This document shows positions 12,201 through 23,900 of a stretch of 64,000 bases of DNA, piece by piece. Location: positions 122,939-186,938 of the forward strand of contig BDIU01000190.1 in the NCBI GenBank assembly GCA_002118135.1, in the 5' to 3' direction. Origin of the DNA: Trebouxia sp. TZW2008 (taxonomy: Eukaryota; Chlorophyta; Trebouxiophyceae; Trebouxiales; Trebouxiaceae). The translations under genes and the position numbers were made by a program. The notes below the pieces were generated by a model, which had not been told where the DNA came from, searched no databases, and was given only the letters and a program-made list of their open reading frames with translations. Position 1 is the first letter of the stretch. The number at the start of each line of letters is the position of its first letter.

Positions 12201-15200
12201 AAGCGCCATGACATGCGCAGCAACCCTGGCTTCTTCTTCAGCCCTTATCTCTGCCCGCAGTGCAGTCCGTGCTGCTTCTTCTGCCTGCCTGGCAGCCCTG
12301 GCTTCTTGTTCTGCCCTGGCAGCAGCCTTTGCCTCTTCTTCAGCTTGCTGTGCTGCGTATGCAGCCTGTTGAGCCTGCAATTGGTTTCATCGCAAGTTCA
12401 GGTATTGCCAATATGTACAAATGGCAGTCCTTGGTCATGACAGCAGCTACTCTCGCTAGGTTGTTGCCCGTGTTAACAGACTGACTGACAATTCATGATG
12501 CTGACGACAGTGATTTTCACTAGATTGAGGCATCTGCCTGAGGTGTAATGTTGGCTGTATGCAAGAGCTGCTCAATTGGCGAGCGAGATTGCTTGGAAGC
12601 TACAAGAGTGCACAACATGCCTTGAGAGGCCAAAAAAAGAGGTCTGGCAAAAGCTTGCAGATATGCTGCTGTGCATCGATCTTTGCATACAAAAGGTACA
12701 ATATTCTATAACGTTGTTCAGCGTATGCTACAGATGATCCTTGATGGCAGGCTTGAGACCTGCATACCAGTACCACAGCTTCTGCTGATCATCAGTGACG
12801 TTAGCCTGCACAATCAGATCTTGGCACTCAATGCTCTTATGATAATCATTCATCATGCTTCTATGACATACTACTGCTGAGCGAAATGACGTGTCGCCTA
12901 CCTGGGCTTCTTCTTCCGCCTGCCTGACAGCCAGAGCTTCCTGCTCAGCTTCCAGCGCATCACTCTCCAATGATTCAATGATGTCATCAATGACAAGGGA
13001 CTGGTCGCCTTGTGATGATGATGCGTCATCAGGGAAGGTGAAGTCAGCTTCCAAAGCAGCTGCCTGAATGGCTTCCTCCAGAACTTGCAAGCTATCCCGT
13101 TCCTGCAAATCCAGAAAGTCAAGCCGAAGCACAAAGAAGTTTATGCTGGCTGCACATGCAAGCTCAATCTGCTTTGCAGGAACCATCAACATGAGTGACC
13201 ACATGACACCTGCACATCACATCACATCACATCACATCACATCACATCACATCACATCACACCACACCACACCACATCACATCACATCACATCACACCAT
13301 ACCACACCACAACACATCACATGCAGTTCAAGGTGGAATACAGCAGCACAGATTGCAGAACAACAGGACATGCTGATGTCAATTGCAGCTAGCTTCAGTC
13401 ATGCCAACAACACAAAAGCATTCGACGAATGGCCAGATTTGTGTTGCAATAGAAAGCAAGCACCTGGTCTGTGCTTGATGTGCTGTCAAAGAGCAAGCAA
13501 GGCATGTGATCAGAAGAAACTTGTCATCTAAGAAAATCAACGCTGACTCAGCCATGCAATCTGCGAGAAGTTCAAGAGCGTGCAGATTCCCACAACAGCT
13601 GGGACTGGGTAAAGCATCTAATTGGAAGGCCAACTTTGCCTTGCAACAGAAAGCAGGTACCTGTTCTGTGCTCAAAGCTTGCGCAGTCTGAGCTGGCTCA
13701 TCAGCTGCCAATAGTGCTGCCTCAGACAATGCAGCAACAGCTGCTGGTGATGCTGCTGGCTCAGCTGTTCTAGAAGCTTCCCGTGAAGTGCTGGCTTCCT
13801 CCCTGCACCAGCAGTGAGGAATTATTTGCTGCACAGTCTCTGATGCAGCGAATGCAGCACCAACATTGCATCCCAGTTTTATCCAAAGCTGTTTTGATCA
13901 TGAGCTGTGGAGCTCAGAAACACAGGCTGAAAAAGTGATGAAAGCAAGAGCAGTAGGGAAGACATGTCTTTGCGACAATTTGGCTGCCTACGGTGCTACA
14001 CTTAGCGTGCAGGCAATGTGTTGTCGATGCAGGTGCTTTGTGACTGCGTTCAAGCCACCAAGGACTGCATTGCATTTGCAGCTAACAGCAATCTGGGCAG
14101 TTGGTGCAATCATTTGCTTGTGCAAGAACAAGACCTACAGATAGACCTGCTGTTGTTACCGTGTGTGCCCAGCTGAAGTCTGTGACTTTGCCTAGCACGC
14201 ATGAGCAACAACCAAATGATTGGGTGTGTGATGCATTTTTGTGCTCACCTGTTGTCTTCTTCAAGACATAGAGCCTCAATGTCTGCCAGAGAGGGAAGCC
14301 CAATAGGCACAGCCGTACTGGCAGCTTCCTGTGTTGCTGACCCAGCAGGGACAGGGCTTGTGCCCTGCTGCCTGGGGCTCCAGCCCCTGATCTGAGAGGC
14401 GTTGGCAGCAGCTAACAGGGAAGCTAAAGCCCTTTTGGCCGCTGCACGGTCCAACAGAGACTGCTGCTTCCGGGCTCTGGCAGAAGATGGCCCCGTTTTT
14501 GGCTGTGGCGGTGGCAGCAGCAGCAGTGGCAGCCTGAAACGACTGCTGACTGAGAGCTCGTTTTGAACCTCAGCAGGCTCAGCGTGAGCTGCTGACGGGA
14601 CGTCGCCTGGCCACAGCAGACCATTAATGGACGCAGCGCTGGGCAATGGCCTGAATGAGGTTTCTACCACAGCTGTGGCGGTGCCGTCCATCACTCCAGT
14701 TGCTTCAGCCACAGCTGTTGTCTGGCTGCCACCGTCGGCTGAGGAGACCCGCCTAGACGCTGGCCAGACTAAGGCATTGATGGATGCCGTTGACCGCAAG
14801 CGTGGGAATGTCACAGACTGCTGAGAGTGGTCAACAAACAGCTGTAAGTGATCGCCGCCGTGATCCACGTACAGCTGAAGGTGGTCACTACCCCTGCTGC
14901 TTGCTGATGACACACGCCTGGACAGAGGCCACACCAGAGCATTGATGGAGTCAATGGAATGCAGCCTGGGAACAGCAGTGATTGCACCACTGCCTGGCTG
15001 AGCCTGCACTGCCAGTGCCTGCTGTGCTGGGATCAAAGCATAGGGGCTGCGGTCAGTTTGAAAGTGGATTCCCTCCGCCTCCCGGATGATGGCATAAGCT
15101 GCCTCAAGAATGGCTGCGCCGTCCTTTTCTGAGCGGATTCCCTCTGTCTGCCTGATGATTTCATAGGCAGCTTCCAAGGCCGCTGCATTCTCCCTGGCAT

Positions 15201-18200
15201 AGTCCCTTGCCACCGCTACTGGCATCTCAGAGCGAATTGCAGCAATAGCTGAGTCACGAGCCAGGCTGGCTGAGTCCTGAGGGACTGCGGCCGAGTCCTG
15301 AGGCAGTGAGGCTGAGTCCTGAGGCAGTGAGCCTGACTCCTGAGGGATTGAAATTGAGTCCTGAGGCGGTGAGGCTGAGCCCTGAGCAGCCAATGGGGCA
15401 GACAGGACAGGCTCAGCGTCCAGGGGAGCTAAGGACACAGGAGAAGCTAGGGATGGCAGCCGCTCTGCCGCCTTGTGCAGGTGTCTCTTGAGGGCCTGTG
15501 CAGCTGCAGGCTTGCGGGTACCTCCATATGAGACAGCTGCCTCAAGAGTCAAGCTGTCCACCATTCTGTCTACCACTTGGGACTGCTGACGGTTGAAGCG
15601 GGCTGTGGCTGCCTGTTGTGCCGCTTGCTGCAGAGGCACAAGCGTATGTGATGCGATGCAGTGCTTGAGTGGAGATACTCAGCTAAAAGCACTTGTTCAG
15701 GCCTTCCAAAGCAACTTTGGCTGCAGTGCTGATCAGTCAGAGGGCAAGGGAGGCAAACAGTACAGCGTTTGTGAGTCGGCGCTTAGAGTCTTGATCTGCA
15801 TACAGATCAAGACATGGCAAATGGATCCCAGACTTGCAATATTGCAGCGCAAATGGCAAATGCTTGAACAAGGCTCTCAGAGGTGTCAGGCTAAGACTGC
15901 ACTGATGCCCTTGCCCTAAGAGCGTCAATATGCTCGAATGGATTGTAGATGAATTGTGGACCAGAATACAAGCGCACAGCAGCATTCAGACATCATACCG
16001 TGCTAGCATTGCATTGCAACCAGGTGTATGCCACGACAAAGGACATGCAACCTGCCACAAACTTTCTGATCACCAATGCACACCCACATCACTGGCTTGA
16101 CGCAAAATTTGCATACAGGAAAGTCCAATACAATAAGAGCACAACGTTTTGCCTAATGCTGCAAAGCTCACAGTGGACATCATAGTGAGTGCATGTCCAT
16201 GCACAATATGCGTAATGGACAGCAACAGCATGCTTGCGACTGCATATTGCATGTGATGACGTAGCTATCAGAATATCATCAAAATGATTGACACACGTTC
16301 TCACCTGCTCAGCCTGCTTGGCATCATAATCTTGTGCAGCAGCCTCAGCCACCTCAACCCTAAGCTCATTAATCAAACCCTCAACCTCGCTCCTGAGGCT
16401 TTCTGCCGCAGCCCCGTCCGCATCACCGCTGAGGGCTGTGACCACTTCTGCCACAGCTGCATTCCGGTCTGCCTCTTCTTCATCAAATGCAGCTTTGGTC
16501 AGGCTCTGCAGATCAGCAAAGTCTGATTCAGTACTGGGCTGTAAGTTTCAGGAGATGTGTTTCATTGATGTATAATGCAGTGAGTGATCAAATGGACAGC
16601 TACAAAGCATATTGACTGTGTGTAAGATCTGCATAATGCAAGTGTGATGTCAGTGTCACATCAGCATGTGAGATGTGAGAAAAGAAGTCAGAGTGCTTGT
16701 TCCAAGCCCAAACGACCTCAGTATCAAAACAAGCTTCGGACATACTACACATGCTGCACCATGTGGACAGCATCTTGACATCATACAACAAACATGCTTT
16801 GTGCTGGCAGAAAGCAGTCTTGATTGTTAGACTGCACAATACCTGCAGAGTAGACAAAAGGGCTGCTTGCTGCTCTGCGCTAAAGTGCTCCCCTGCATCA
16901 CTAGCCAAGGAGGCCAGCACAGCATGCACAGCGCGCGTCCGCTCAGCAGCTTCAAAATATGCGGCTGAGTCACCCAGAGATGCCATGACTTCCTGGACAG
17001 CTGCCAGGTCATCGGCATCAGTCATTTGAGCTATGTCAGCACCAAGTGTGGTCACCACAGCTGCCACAGCTGTGGTCTCCTGCTGGTCATATGCTAGAGC
17101 AGCCTCCACCGCTAGGCCACTGACGGCCTCTGTTGCCGCTGAGTGGGCCTCTTTTTCTTGATCAGCCTCTGCTTGGGATGCTAGGCCATCCATAACACTT
17201 CCGACAGCAGCTGCCTGGTCAGCTGCATAGTAGTCAGCAGCTTCTGCACCCACATCTGTGACTAAGGCCCTGACAGCTGAATCCTGCTGCTGATTGTAGT
17301 GTTGCTCAGCAAAAGCTGAAAGGCTAGCAAGAGATGCGTCCAATGCCGCTGTCTGGTCTGCAGTGAAATGTTGCACTGCATCTGTGGTCACAGCGTCAAG
17401 TGTTGCATTGACCAGGGCAGAGTCCTGGCGTCTGTAGTATATTGCTGTGTCTGAACCCAGGTCACTGACTAACCCATCAGCTGCAGCAGCAGCTTCCTGG
17501 TCAGCTGCTTGCTCAGTAGTCTCAGTAAGGCGGGCCAGTATAAATGACACATCAGCATCTTCACGCTGACTGTATGCTGCTGCTGTGTCTGACTCCAGGC
17601 CAGTGATTAGGTCAGCAACTGCGCCATCAGCTTCAACATTGTCAAACTGTATTGCGTCGCTCCTCAAAGCGTCCAGCGCGGAGGTGACCGCCAGCTCAGC
17701 ATCTGACTCATCTGCTGACTCAACTGACGCCTTGACATCATCAAGGACGCTGTCAATGGCTGATGACTCGTCCCTTGCATACTGAGCAGCTGCATCTGTG
17801 CCCCAATCATCAAGCATGCCATCAACAATTGAGCCAATGTCCCTATTGTACTGAGTCACTGTGTCTAACTCCAGCCTCATGACAGTGTCATCCACAGCAG
17901 TGGTGACCTCCCTAGCATGGTGGCTTATTGCCTCTGCCCCCATGCTGTCCATGGCAGAGTCCACAGCTGTGGCCACCTCTCTGTCAGCCTGTTGCACTGT
18001 GTCTAGGCCAAGCTGATCCAGCAGTTGGTCAACCTCAACTGCCTGTGCTTGCTGGTCAGCATCTGCTGTCTGTGAAGCCAAGCTGTCGATCACATCTCCT
18101 GCAAGAAAATACGCTCTCTTGCATCAGACAGAAGAACATGACGAGGGAAGACTCCAGATGCAGACTTTCCACAACGTGTTATACAGAAGCATGTTGTGTT

Positions 18201-20047
18201 GGCAAGTCGATGGCTTGTGCATCACATGATACACTGCAGATCTCATATCTGGCTTGTGTGCAACCTTTGCACCAATTGCATGTACTGATTACATGTTATA
18301 TGAAGTCATCAGCAGCACTGTGTATACAAATTTGTAACTGCAGCAAAGCAGACATGGAGTTGCGCAGTAGCGATGCAGATGACTCACCAGCAGTGGCTGT
18401 CTGCTCAGCATCAGATGCCCTCAGCGCTTCAATGGCCAAATCACTAACAGCTTCATCAGCAGTTGCTGCTGCCTGACTGTTGTAGTGGTCCGTAGCGTCA
18501 GTCTGAAGCCCACCCAGAGCTTCAGCAACTGCAAGGCTGTCGCTCTGTTCGTAGTGCTCAGCCGATTGCGCCCGCAGGCTGTCCACAGCTGTGGCCACCG
18601 CTGCAAGCTGCTCTGCATTGTCTGCAGCCTCAGTCTCCTCAGTGAGACTGGTCACAACAGCATCAGCTGTGACATGCTGCTTAGCAGTGTAGTCATTGGT
18701 CACATGGTTGGCCAGGTGACTCATAGCTAAATCCACAGCTTCTGCCTGGTCTGTAGCATCAGCAGTGGCTGCTGCTGAGGTGACTGATACCAATGTTGAC
18801 TCAACAGCCTGAGACTGCTCCAGGTCAGCATGAGCATCAGCATCCTGGCTTAGGGATGAGATGGTGTTCTCCACCACAGCTGTGGCATGAGCTGAGAAGT
18901 GGCAATATACGTCTGTGGCAACACGCTCAAGAGCGCTGTCAACTGCCACGTCAGCATCCCTGCTGTAGTCATCAGCAGCAGTTGACTGCAGCCCAGCAGC
19001 AATCTCTGCAACAGCTGCGTCCTGACCTTCCTCATTATCATCAGCTGCAGCTGAGCTCAGGCTCTTGACTAGATCAGTGACAAGGTCTGAGTCATACTGG
19101 TCACCCTCAGCAGCTGGCTGAGAAGCTACCTCGGCAACCACTGCTTCAGCTTCCTGCTCTACAGTATCATCCAGCATGAAGTCTGTGGTTGCACGGCGTT
19201 GTGGTGGTGCCATGTGGGGCTGAGCGGTGGTGATGATGTCATCAGCCGTGGGCCGGCCAAGCCTAGGGTGCAAGAGGGTGTCAGGCTCTCTGAGTGACAT
19301 GTGCCGTTTGAAGCCATGCACGGGTTCAGACTCCTCAGCCACAGCCAGGACGCTGGTCTGAGTCTCAATTGTGACTGGCTCAGATGGTTGAGCTGTCTCA
19401 GTTGCCTCGTCTGAGTACTGAGGCTCTGAGCTCTGAGTGCCTGTCTCAGCTAGAACTAGAACGGCACGTGGGGGCTGTTCAGCCTGTGCTCTGATCGGCT
19501 CTAAATGCCTGCTTGGCACAATAGGACGCAGGTACTCTTCTGTGAATCTGCTATGAGGCAGCCTTCTGGGCTCAGGCTGACTCACAATTTCCTCAGCAGC
19601 TACTGCTGAGGCACACGGGAGAGGATCGCTCTCCACAGCTTCTGCCTCAGCTTCTTCAATGACAACTTCTTCTTCTTCAGCTGTCGGCATTGGTGAGTCA
19701 GCAGCTTCTGCCTCAGGTTCTGCCTCAGCTTCTACAGCAGGTGCCTCAACAGCTGGTGACGCTGCACGAGGTGAGTCAGCCCTGCTTCTGGGCAAGCTGG
19801 GCTTTGGCGACAGGGGCACAGCAGAAAGGGTTTTGCTGCTAATTCTCCCAAAATTCCTGCTGGGGAACTTCAACCCTGGCCGATTTGGCATCTGAAGGTT
19901 GCTCAGAATGCCAGCAGCAGGGAAATTGCGCCCGGAACTCTTGCTGGTTCCCAGGGACAGGGCGTGTCGCTGCAGAATGCCTTTTGGAAACCCCAGAGAA
20001 GAAGAGGTCTGAAGGACCGATTCGTCAGCAAGCTGAGAAGGCTTCAT
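6292..20047 (-). CDS. Giant helical repeat protein, 14 exons, about 2740 aa (possibly the tail of the adjacent kinesin)
   Basis: Exons: 20047-18388, 18098-16843, 16538-16305, 15627-14249, 13802-13661, 13102-12902, 12374-12033, 11560-10549, 10224-9689, 9375-9176, 8632-8250, 7801-7745, 7402-7069, 6778-6292. Every splice phase agrees and the total is 2741 codons. The order of regions is: a basic Ser/Pro leader and Glu/Ala-rich stretch (1-320); at least 28 uninterrupted 23-residue repeats (322-965); a region with three SINALVWP-type repeats; Ala/Glu/Lys-rich 11-residue repeats; a basic linker; a compact module around NPWFGTDSEMTYYAYE; and a Ser/Tyr/Thr-rich basic tail. I recognise no enzyme domain. 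A long helical scaffold or cytoskeletal protein is likely. The start is uncertain: the first exon has an in-phase acceptor at 20052/20053, so it may be spliced onto the kinesin upstream. The coding sequence is GC-balanced like its neighbours. Confidence 0.65.
7069..8632 (-). repeat. Ser/Tyr/Thr-rich tail repeats of the giant protein
   Basis: Exons 11-13 encode low-complexity tail sequence. It includes three consecutive GSSYT-type units (8270-8330), SGSDSSYS-type units (7070-7140) and repeated ASSYTTATxS segments shared between exons 11 and 13. Basic patches such as KSVVKKETVVKSTVVVKK are interspersed. The composition resembles disordered phosphorylated tails; no folded domain is visible. Confidence 0.7.
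9176..9375 (-). other. Compact conserved-looking module in the giant protein (exon 10)
   Basis: This exon encodes about 67 residues that differ sharply from the low-complexity sequence around them. It has the core NPWFGTDSEMTYYAYE, then a DPNSKEYYEQI helix, and ends RVAAEFPDR. From memory, the pattern (NPWF, then M-T-x-Y-A, then an acidic D-P-x-S-x-x-Y-Y helix and a terminal F-P-D) resembles a small motif seen in tailed-phage structural or scaffold proteins. I could not test that here. It is probably a small helical protein-binding module. Confidence 0.45.
10549..12374 (-). repeat. 11-residue Ala/Glu/Lys helical repeats (exons 7 and 8)
   Basis: Two exons (12374-12033 and 11560-10549) encode around 35 degenerate 11-residue units of the type AKAEEEARVAA, i.e. 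33-bp tandem repeats. Hendecad repeats of this composition form long, straight, highly charged helices, as in TolA and LEA-type proteins. The plus strand carries long open frames rich in Cys/Phe/Ser, which are antisense artefacts of this repeat. Confidence 0.85.
13213..13320. repeat. Pentanucleotide microsatellite (catca/cacat)n
   Basis: About 105 bp of nearly perfect CATCA units, with an interrupted CACAC-rich centre, lie in an intron of the giant gene between the exons at 12902-13102 and 13661-13802. Confidence 0.95.
14600..14970 (-). repeat. Three SINALVWP-type repeats in the giant protein
   Basis: Exon 4 encodes three copies of a motif of about 23 residues whose core is SINALVWP followed by SRRVSS in two copies (third copy SINGLLWPGD). 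The copies are separated by linkers that include two DHLQLxVDH units. The same exon encodes two LEAAYxIIRxxEGI units and five SLPQDSA-like units, so several short duplications coexist in one exon. Confidence 0.85.
16864..19084 (-). repeat. At least 28 tandem 23-residue repeats in the giant protein
   Basis: From residue 322 to about 965 the protein divides into successive units of exactly 23 residues without a gap. Unit 11 is split by the intron at 18099-18387. Typical unit starts are AVDSAMDSM, AVDDTVMRL, AVTSALDAL, AVRALVTDV and AVGSVMDGL. Conserved positions are Ala-1, Val-2, a hydrophobic at 6, Leu/Val at 9, Asp/Glu at 12, Ala/Thr at 13, an aromatic or His near 16-17, and Ala/Ser near 22-23. 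Four more degenerate units follow in the next two exons. There is no proline, so the region is helical. I know no named repeat family with this consensus. Confidence 0.9.
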
Positions 20048-20984
20048 AGGGCCTGCATGACAGACAACGATTTCAATGGTGCAGCTATTCAACTTGTACA
20101 TATCAGAGATTCAGCAGAAGAAGGGCAACAGTGTACATGCCAAGGGTATGCCTCTCAGGTGATTGCAACATTGACTTTTCTTTGTAATGACTGCATTTGT
20201 TCCCAAGAAAACTGTGCTTACATTGACGTTTTGTCACTTAGGGTTCCCATTCAAAGTCAGAATGCAGTGCTTTTATTCTCACTGCATTGTCCCTACATCA
20301 AGAATGACCTTACAATGCGAGTCCTTACAAAGAGAAGTCGATGTAGTATTCATGTACGCAAATAGCAGACCACTTCATGATGCATGCAGAAACAGGCCTG
20401 GCCTTTCAACCTGACGCAGGTCTGTAATTGCGTGAGGCTCATTTGCAGAACGTATTCAATTTGTGGAATGCACAGCAGGGTCAATGCAGTGTGTGCTGTC
20501 TGAAAGTTGCAGCCTTGCGTTGGTCATGCATAAAGCTTGCTTGGCCGCAAATCCTCACAGCCTCATGTTTAGAATGTTTACATGACTGAGGCAAACCACT
20601 CCTTGCCAAAAGGCGCAGTCTCTGAATATGAAGCTTGACTTCATAGGTGGATGAACGACACAAGGTCTGAACACACTGATTGACTCACTACTTTCAGATA
20701 CCATTCTCAACAGAAATGTCCAAATGACTCAAAGCCATACAGACTCTACTGTGACAGTAGACGCATATGCCTGCCAACAATCAGCCTTCAGTGCTACTTC
20801 AAATGCAGTGACTCAAGGTAGTCTACTTGCTAACAATGCACCCAATCACCGAATCTCAAGTTTCTACCGTCATCATGCATCTCAGGTTGACTTTACACCT
20901 CTTGCCAAGCTCTTGTGTAAACCTGGCATTGGGGTGACAACACTGCTCAAAATCAAGACTCGGTTCCTACAGTCATAATGCATC
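20048..20984. other. Interval between kinesin and giant repeat gene; possible intron
   Basis: No coding exon is supported here. A decayed copy (20878-20925) of the last kinesin exon's 3' edge lies inside. On the minus strand the kinesin exon could use a donor at 21001/21000 (phase 1) and join an acceptor at 20053/20052 (also phase 1), making this an intron of about 0.95 kb. Otherwise it is a spacer between two tandem genes. Confidence 0.45.
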
Positions 20985-23900
20985 TCAGGTTGAAGTTGCA
21001 CCTCGTGCCAAGCTCTTCTGAAACTCAGCCTCCATGGCAGCCAACTCAGGGAAATCCTCAACCCCAGGGAGGGGTGCCCCCCTGCCCCCACCCCCAGCCC
21101 CCCCTGCCTGAAGGGTGCTGGGCAGGGTGGATAAGGAGAAGGCTGAGGGGTTGGCAGACAGCACAAATGGCCCCTTGACCGTGCCTGCCTTGGAATGCTT
21201 TGGACTGACATCACGTTTGGGGCTGACATCGCCCCTGGGGGGTGAGAGGCGACCCCTCTTGGGGCTGCTGTTCTTACTTGACCTGCATACAAGATGGCAT
21301 GCAATGATCAGTGTGCTTCCAGTGTAGCATGCTATACTGGAAGCTCAGTGGTGTAGCATGCCGCTGTTCTGTGCTGAGTTGCAGCTGAAGCTCATCTGTG
21401 ACGCTGCGCATCATCAATCGATTTGTGCCAGAGTCAGATTTGCGCCAGACAAGCCCAGCATTGCAGATTGACAGGAGTTACATCTTGTGAGTCTTACTTC
21501 AACAAGGACTTGCGTGGGGCTGCTTTGCTCCTTTCTTCCTGAAACCAAAGCAAAAATGCAGGCAGCAAAAGCAAGTGCTGCACACAGATGCTTCAAGCAG
21601 TGGTGATCAGTAGGGAAGCTTGTTGCTGCAACGAATGCGACGTTTGAAGTTGCTCGTAGTCAGCTCTCACCTTCCAGTGGCATGGTAGTCTTCTTGTATG
21701 ATGCGCACACGCTCAGGACTGCTGCCTACAGGCATAGTCCCACCAAGAGACTTGGTGCTGCGCATTGTGCCCATGTGACTGGCGGCCCATACATCATCTT
21801 CAGCCACACTGGAGAGGCTGCCGGGCATGAACTCAGAACTGCCCTCCCAATCCAGCCCTTGAGAGCTGGCAGATGCCCTAGGGCGAGGCAGAGAGCCCCA
21901 AATACCCTGAAACCAGCAATAGGTGATGAGAATAGATAACATGCACAATTGATGAGACATGGTGTGAAACGCATTCATGCTGTTTTACTGATTCAGCCAG
22001 TAACTTCTATAATGTGTGTTGCACTCAGCACACATGAGATCATCATGACAGTGAACTATAAAATTCACGTGGCATAGCTGCTGTTGAGGAACCACACTGA
22101 TGCAAGCTGAATTTGTGGGTACAGAGTGTGATCTGCATCGTGTTGCACCTTTTTATAGAACTCACGCAACTGTACAACATGGTACAACTCTACCTGAATT
22201 GATTGGGATGACAGGGAGGGGTAGTGATTCAACCCCTGGGGGGTGGGCTTGCACAGGGAGGGGTAGCTGGCCAAGGCTTGGTTGTCCAGTGTGCGCATGT
22301 GGGGCAAGCCACCCTGCCTTGCCTCCCAGATGTTCTGCAGGATGAAATCACAGTTGGTGAGCAAGATCCAATCAAGATAACGCACAATGCTGAATGGCAA
22401 CGGGTAAGTTGTCCAGTGTGCAGATGCGTGGCAAGCCGGCCTGCCTTGCTTCCAACATGTCCTGCGCCCTTCAACACAAATACGTAAGAGTAACAGATGA
22501 CCGCATACAGTGATTCCAAGTAAATACATTGATCAGTACCACAGGGTATGCACAGAGGGTGTTCAGGTTTACTAAGGAGGGTTGGCAAGGTGCTAATTTC
22601 TGAGGCTGCAACACGTCCTCTGAAGCCTTGGACTCAGGTGTAGCAACAGTAGTCAACTACATTCCAAGAAAACAATAAAAAGGATTTGATGCACACCATC
22701 TCATGCTTGCTTTGCAGGCCATAGCAGCAAAGCATTCTGCATTATGCAAAGCTCTGTTTTGATGTGACCCTGGCTCCGCAATGTAAGCAATGCCTGCTGT
22801 AGACCACACATCAGAACATTTGGTCTGGTGGCTTACACTCATGTGTAACTTAAGCTGAAAGCAAGGCTCACCGTCTCAGACTCAAACTCAGGGTCGCGAT
22901 TGGAGCTACCGTCTCCGCTATGGCTGCGGCTGCGCTGCAGGGCAGTGGACAGCTGCTTATTCTCGCTGCGCAGCTTGCTGATGGTGCCCCGCAGATTCAG
23001 CACCAGCTTGTCTTGCGGGTCCAGGATGCACAGCGGGTTGCACTTCACCCGCAGGGCCATGCTGGCAAAGTGCAGCGTGTTCAGAGTTTCCTCTGCTTGG
23101 GCCTGTACAGTGACCAAACATCAGTCTTCGATATAGATGAAGGTCAAGCACCAGCTTGTCCTGGGGGTTCAGGATACACAGCGGGGTGCACTTCACCCTC
23201 AGAGCCATGCTGGCAAAGTGCAGCAGGTTCAGAGTCTCTTCTGCTTGAGCCTGCATAGCAACAGTTATGCTGCTCAGACACTATAAGTAAGATCTCGTGT
23301 CACAGGTGGCATTGCACCCTGAATGTCATGCTGGCAGAGTGCAGCTTGTTCAAAGCTGGGGACAGGAAATTCTCAAGCTGATGATCTTTGTGAGCACACT
23401 TGGCTAATCTGTATGACTCGTCCAACATGCGTTCAAGGCAAATTGCACAATGAAAGTGACAATACAAGCAGACAGGTGCCAAGCTTTTTGAGGGAGAGTA
23501 CAGCACATCACAGAGGACACTGAACGATTACAATTGGTGAGCTACCTTACTGGGCAAGCAACACGCCATCATGAGCATCTGGCCATTGCCCTTGAAGACC
23601 ACAGCTTGGTCATGTGCACAGAATAAGCAATACAGGACGCATTATGAGGAATGCAGGGCATAGTAAGAGGGGCAAGATTGGTGAGCTACCTTAGTGGGCG
23701 AGCAGCAGGCCATCATGAGCACCCGGCCATTGCCCTTGAGACCCTCATACAGCAGCTTGGTCAGCGTACTGTCTCGGTATGGTATCACTGGCGGCACCGA
23801 GCTGCAGACACATAAACCTTTCAGACCGACTTGCTAGCAAGGTACATGATCCAACCATCAAACATGTCTGTCTGCAATGTAACTTGCGCGCTGATCAAAG

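Noticed and set aside
21500..21545. Candidate kinesin tail exon (reading EERSKAAPRKSLL)
   Set aside because: Its length of 41 nt breaks the frame between phase-2 neighbours; it resembles a decayed copy of the start of the exon at 20985-21282.
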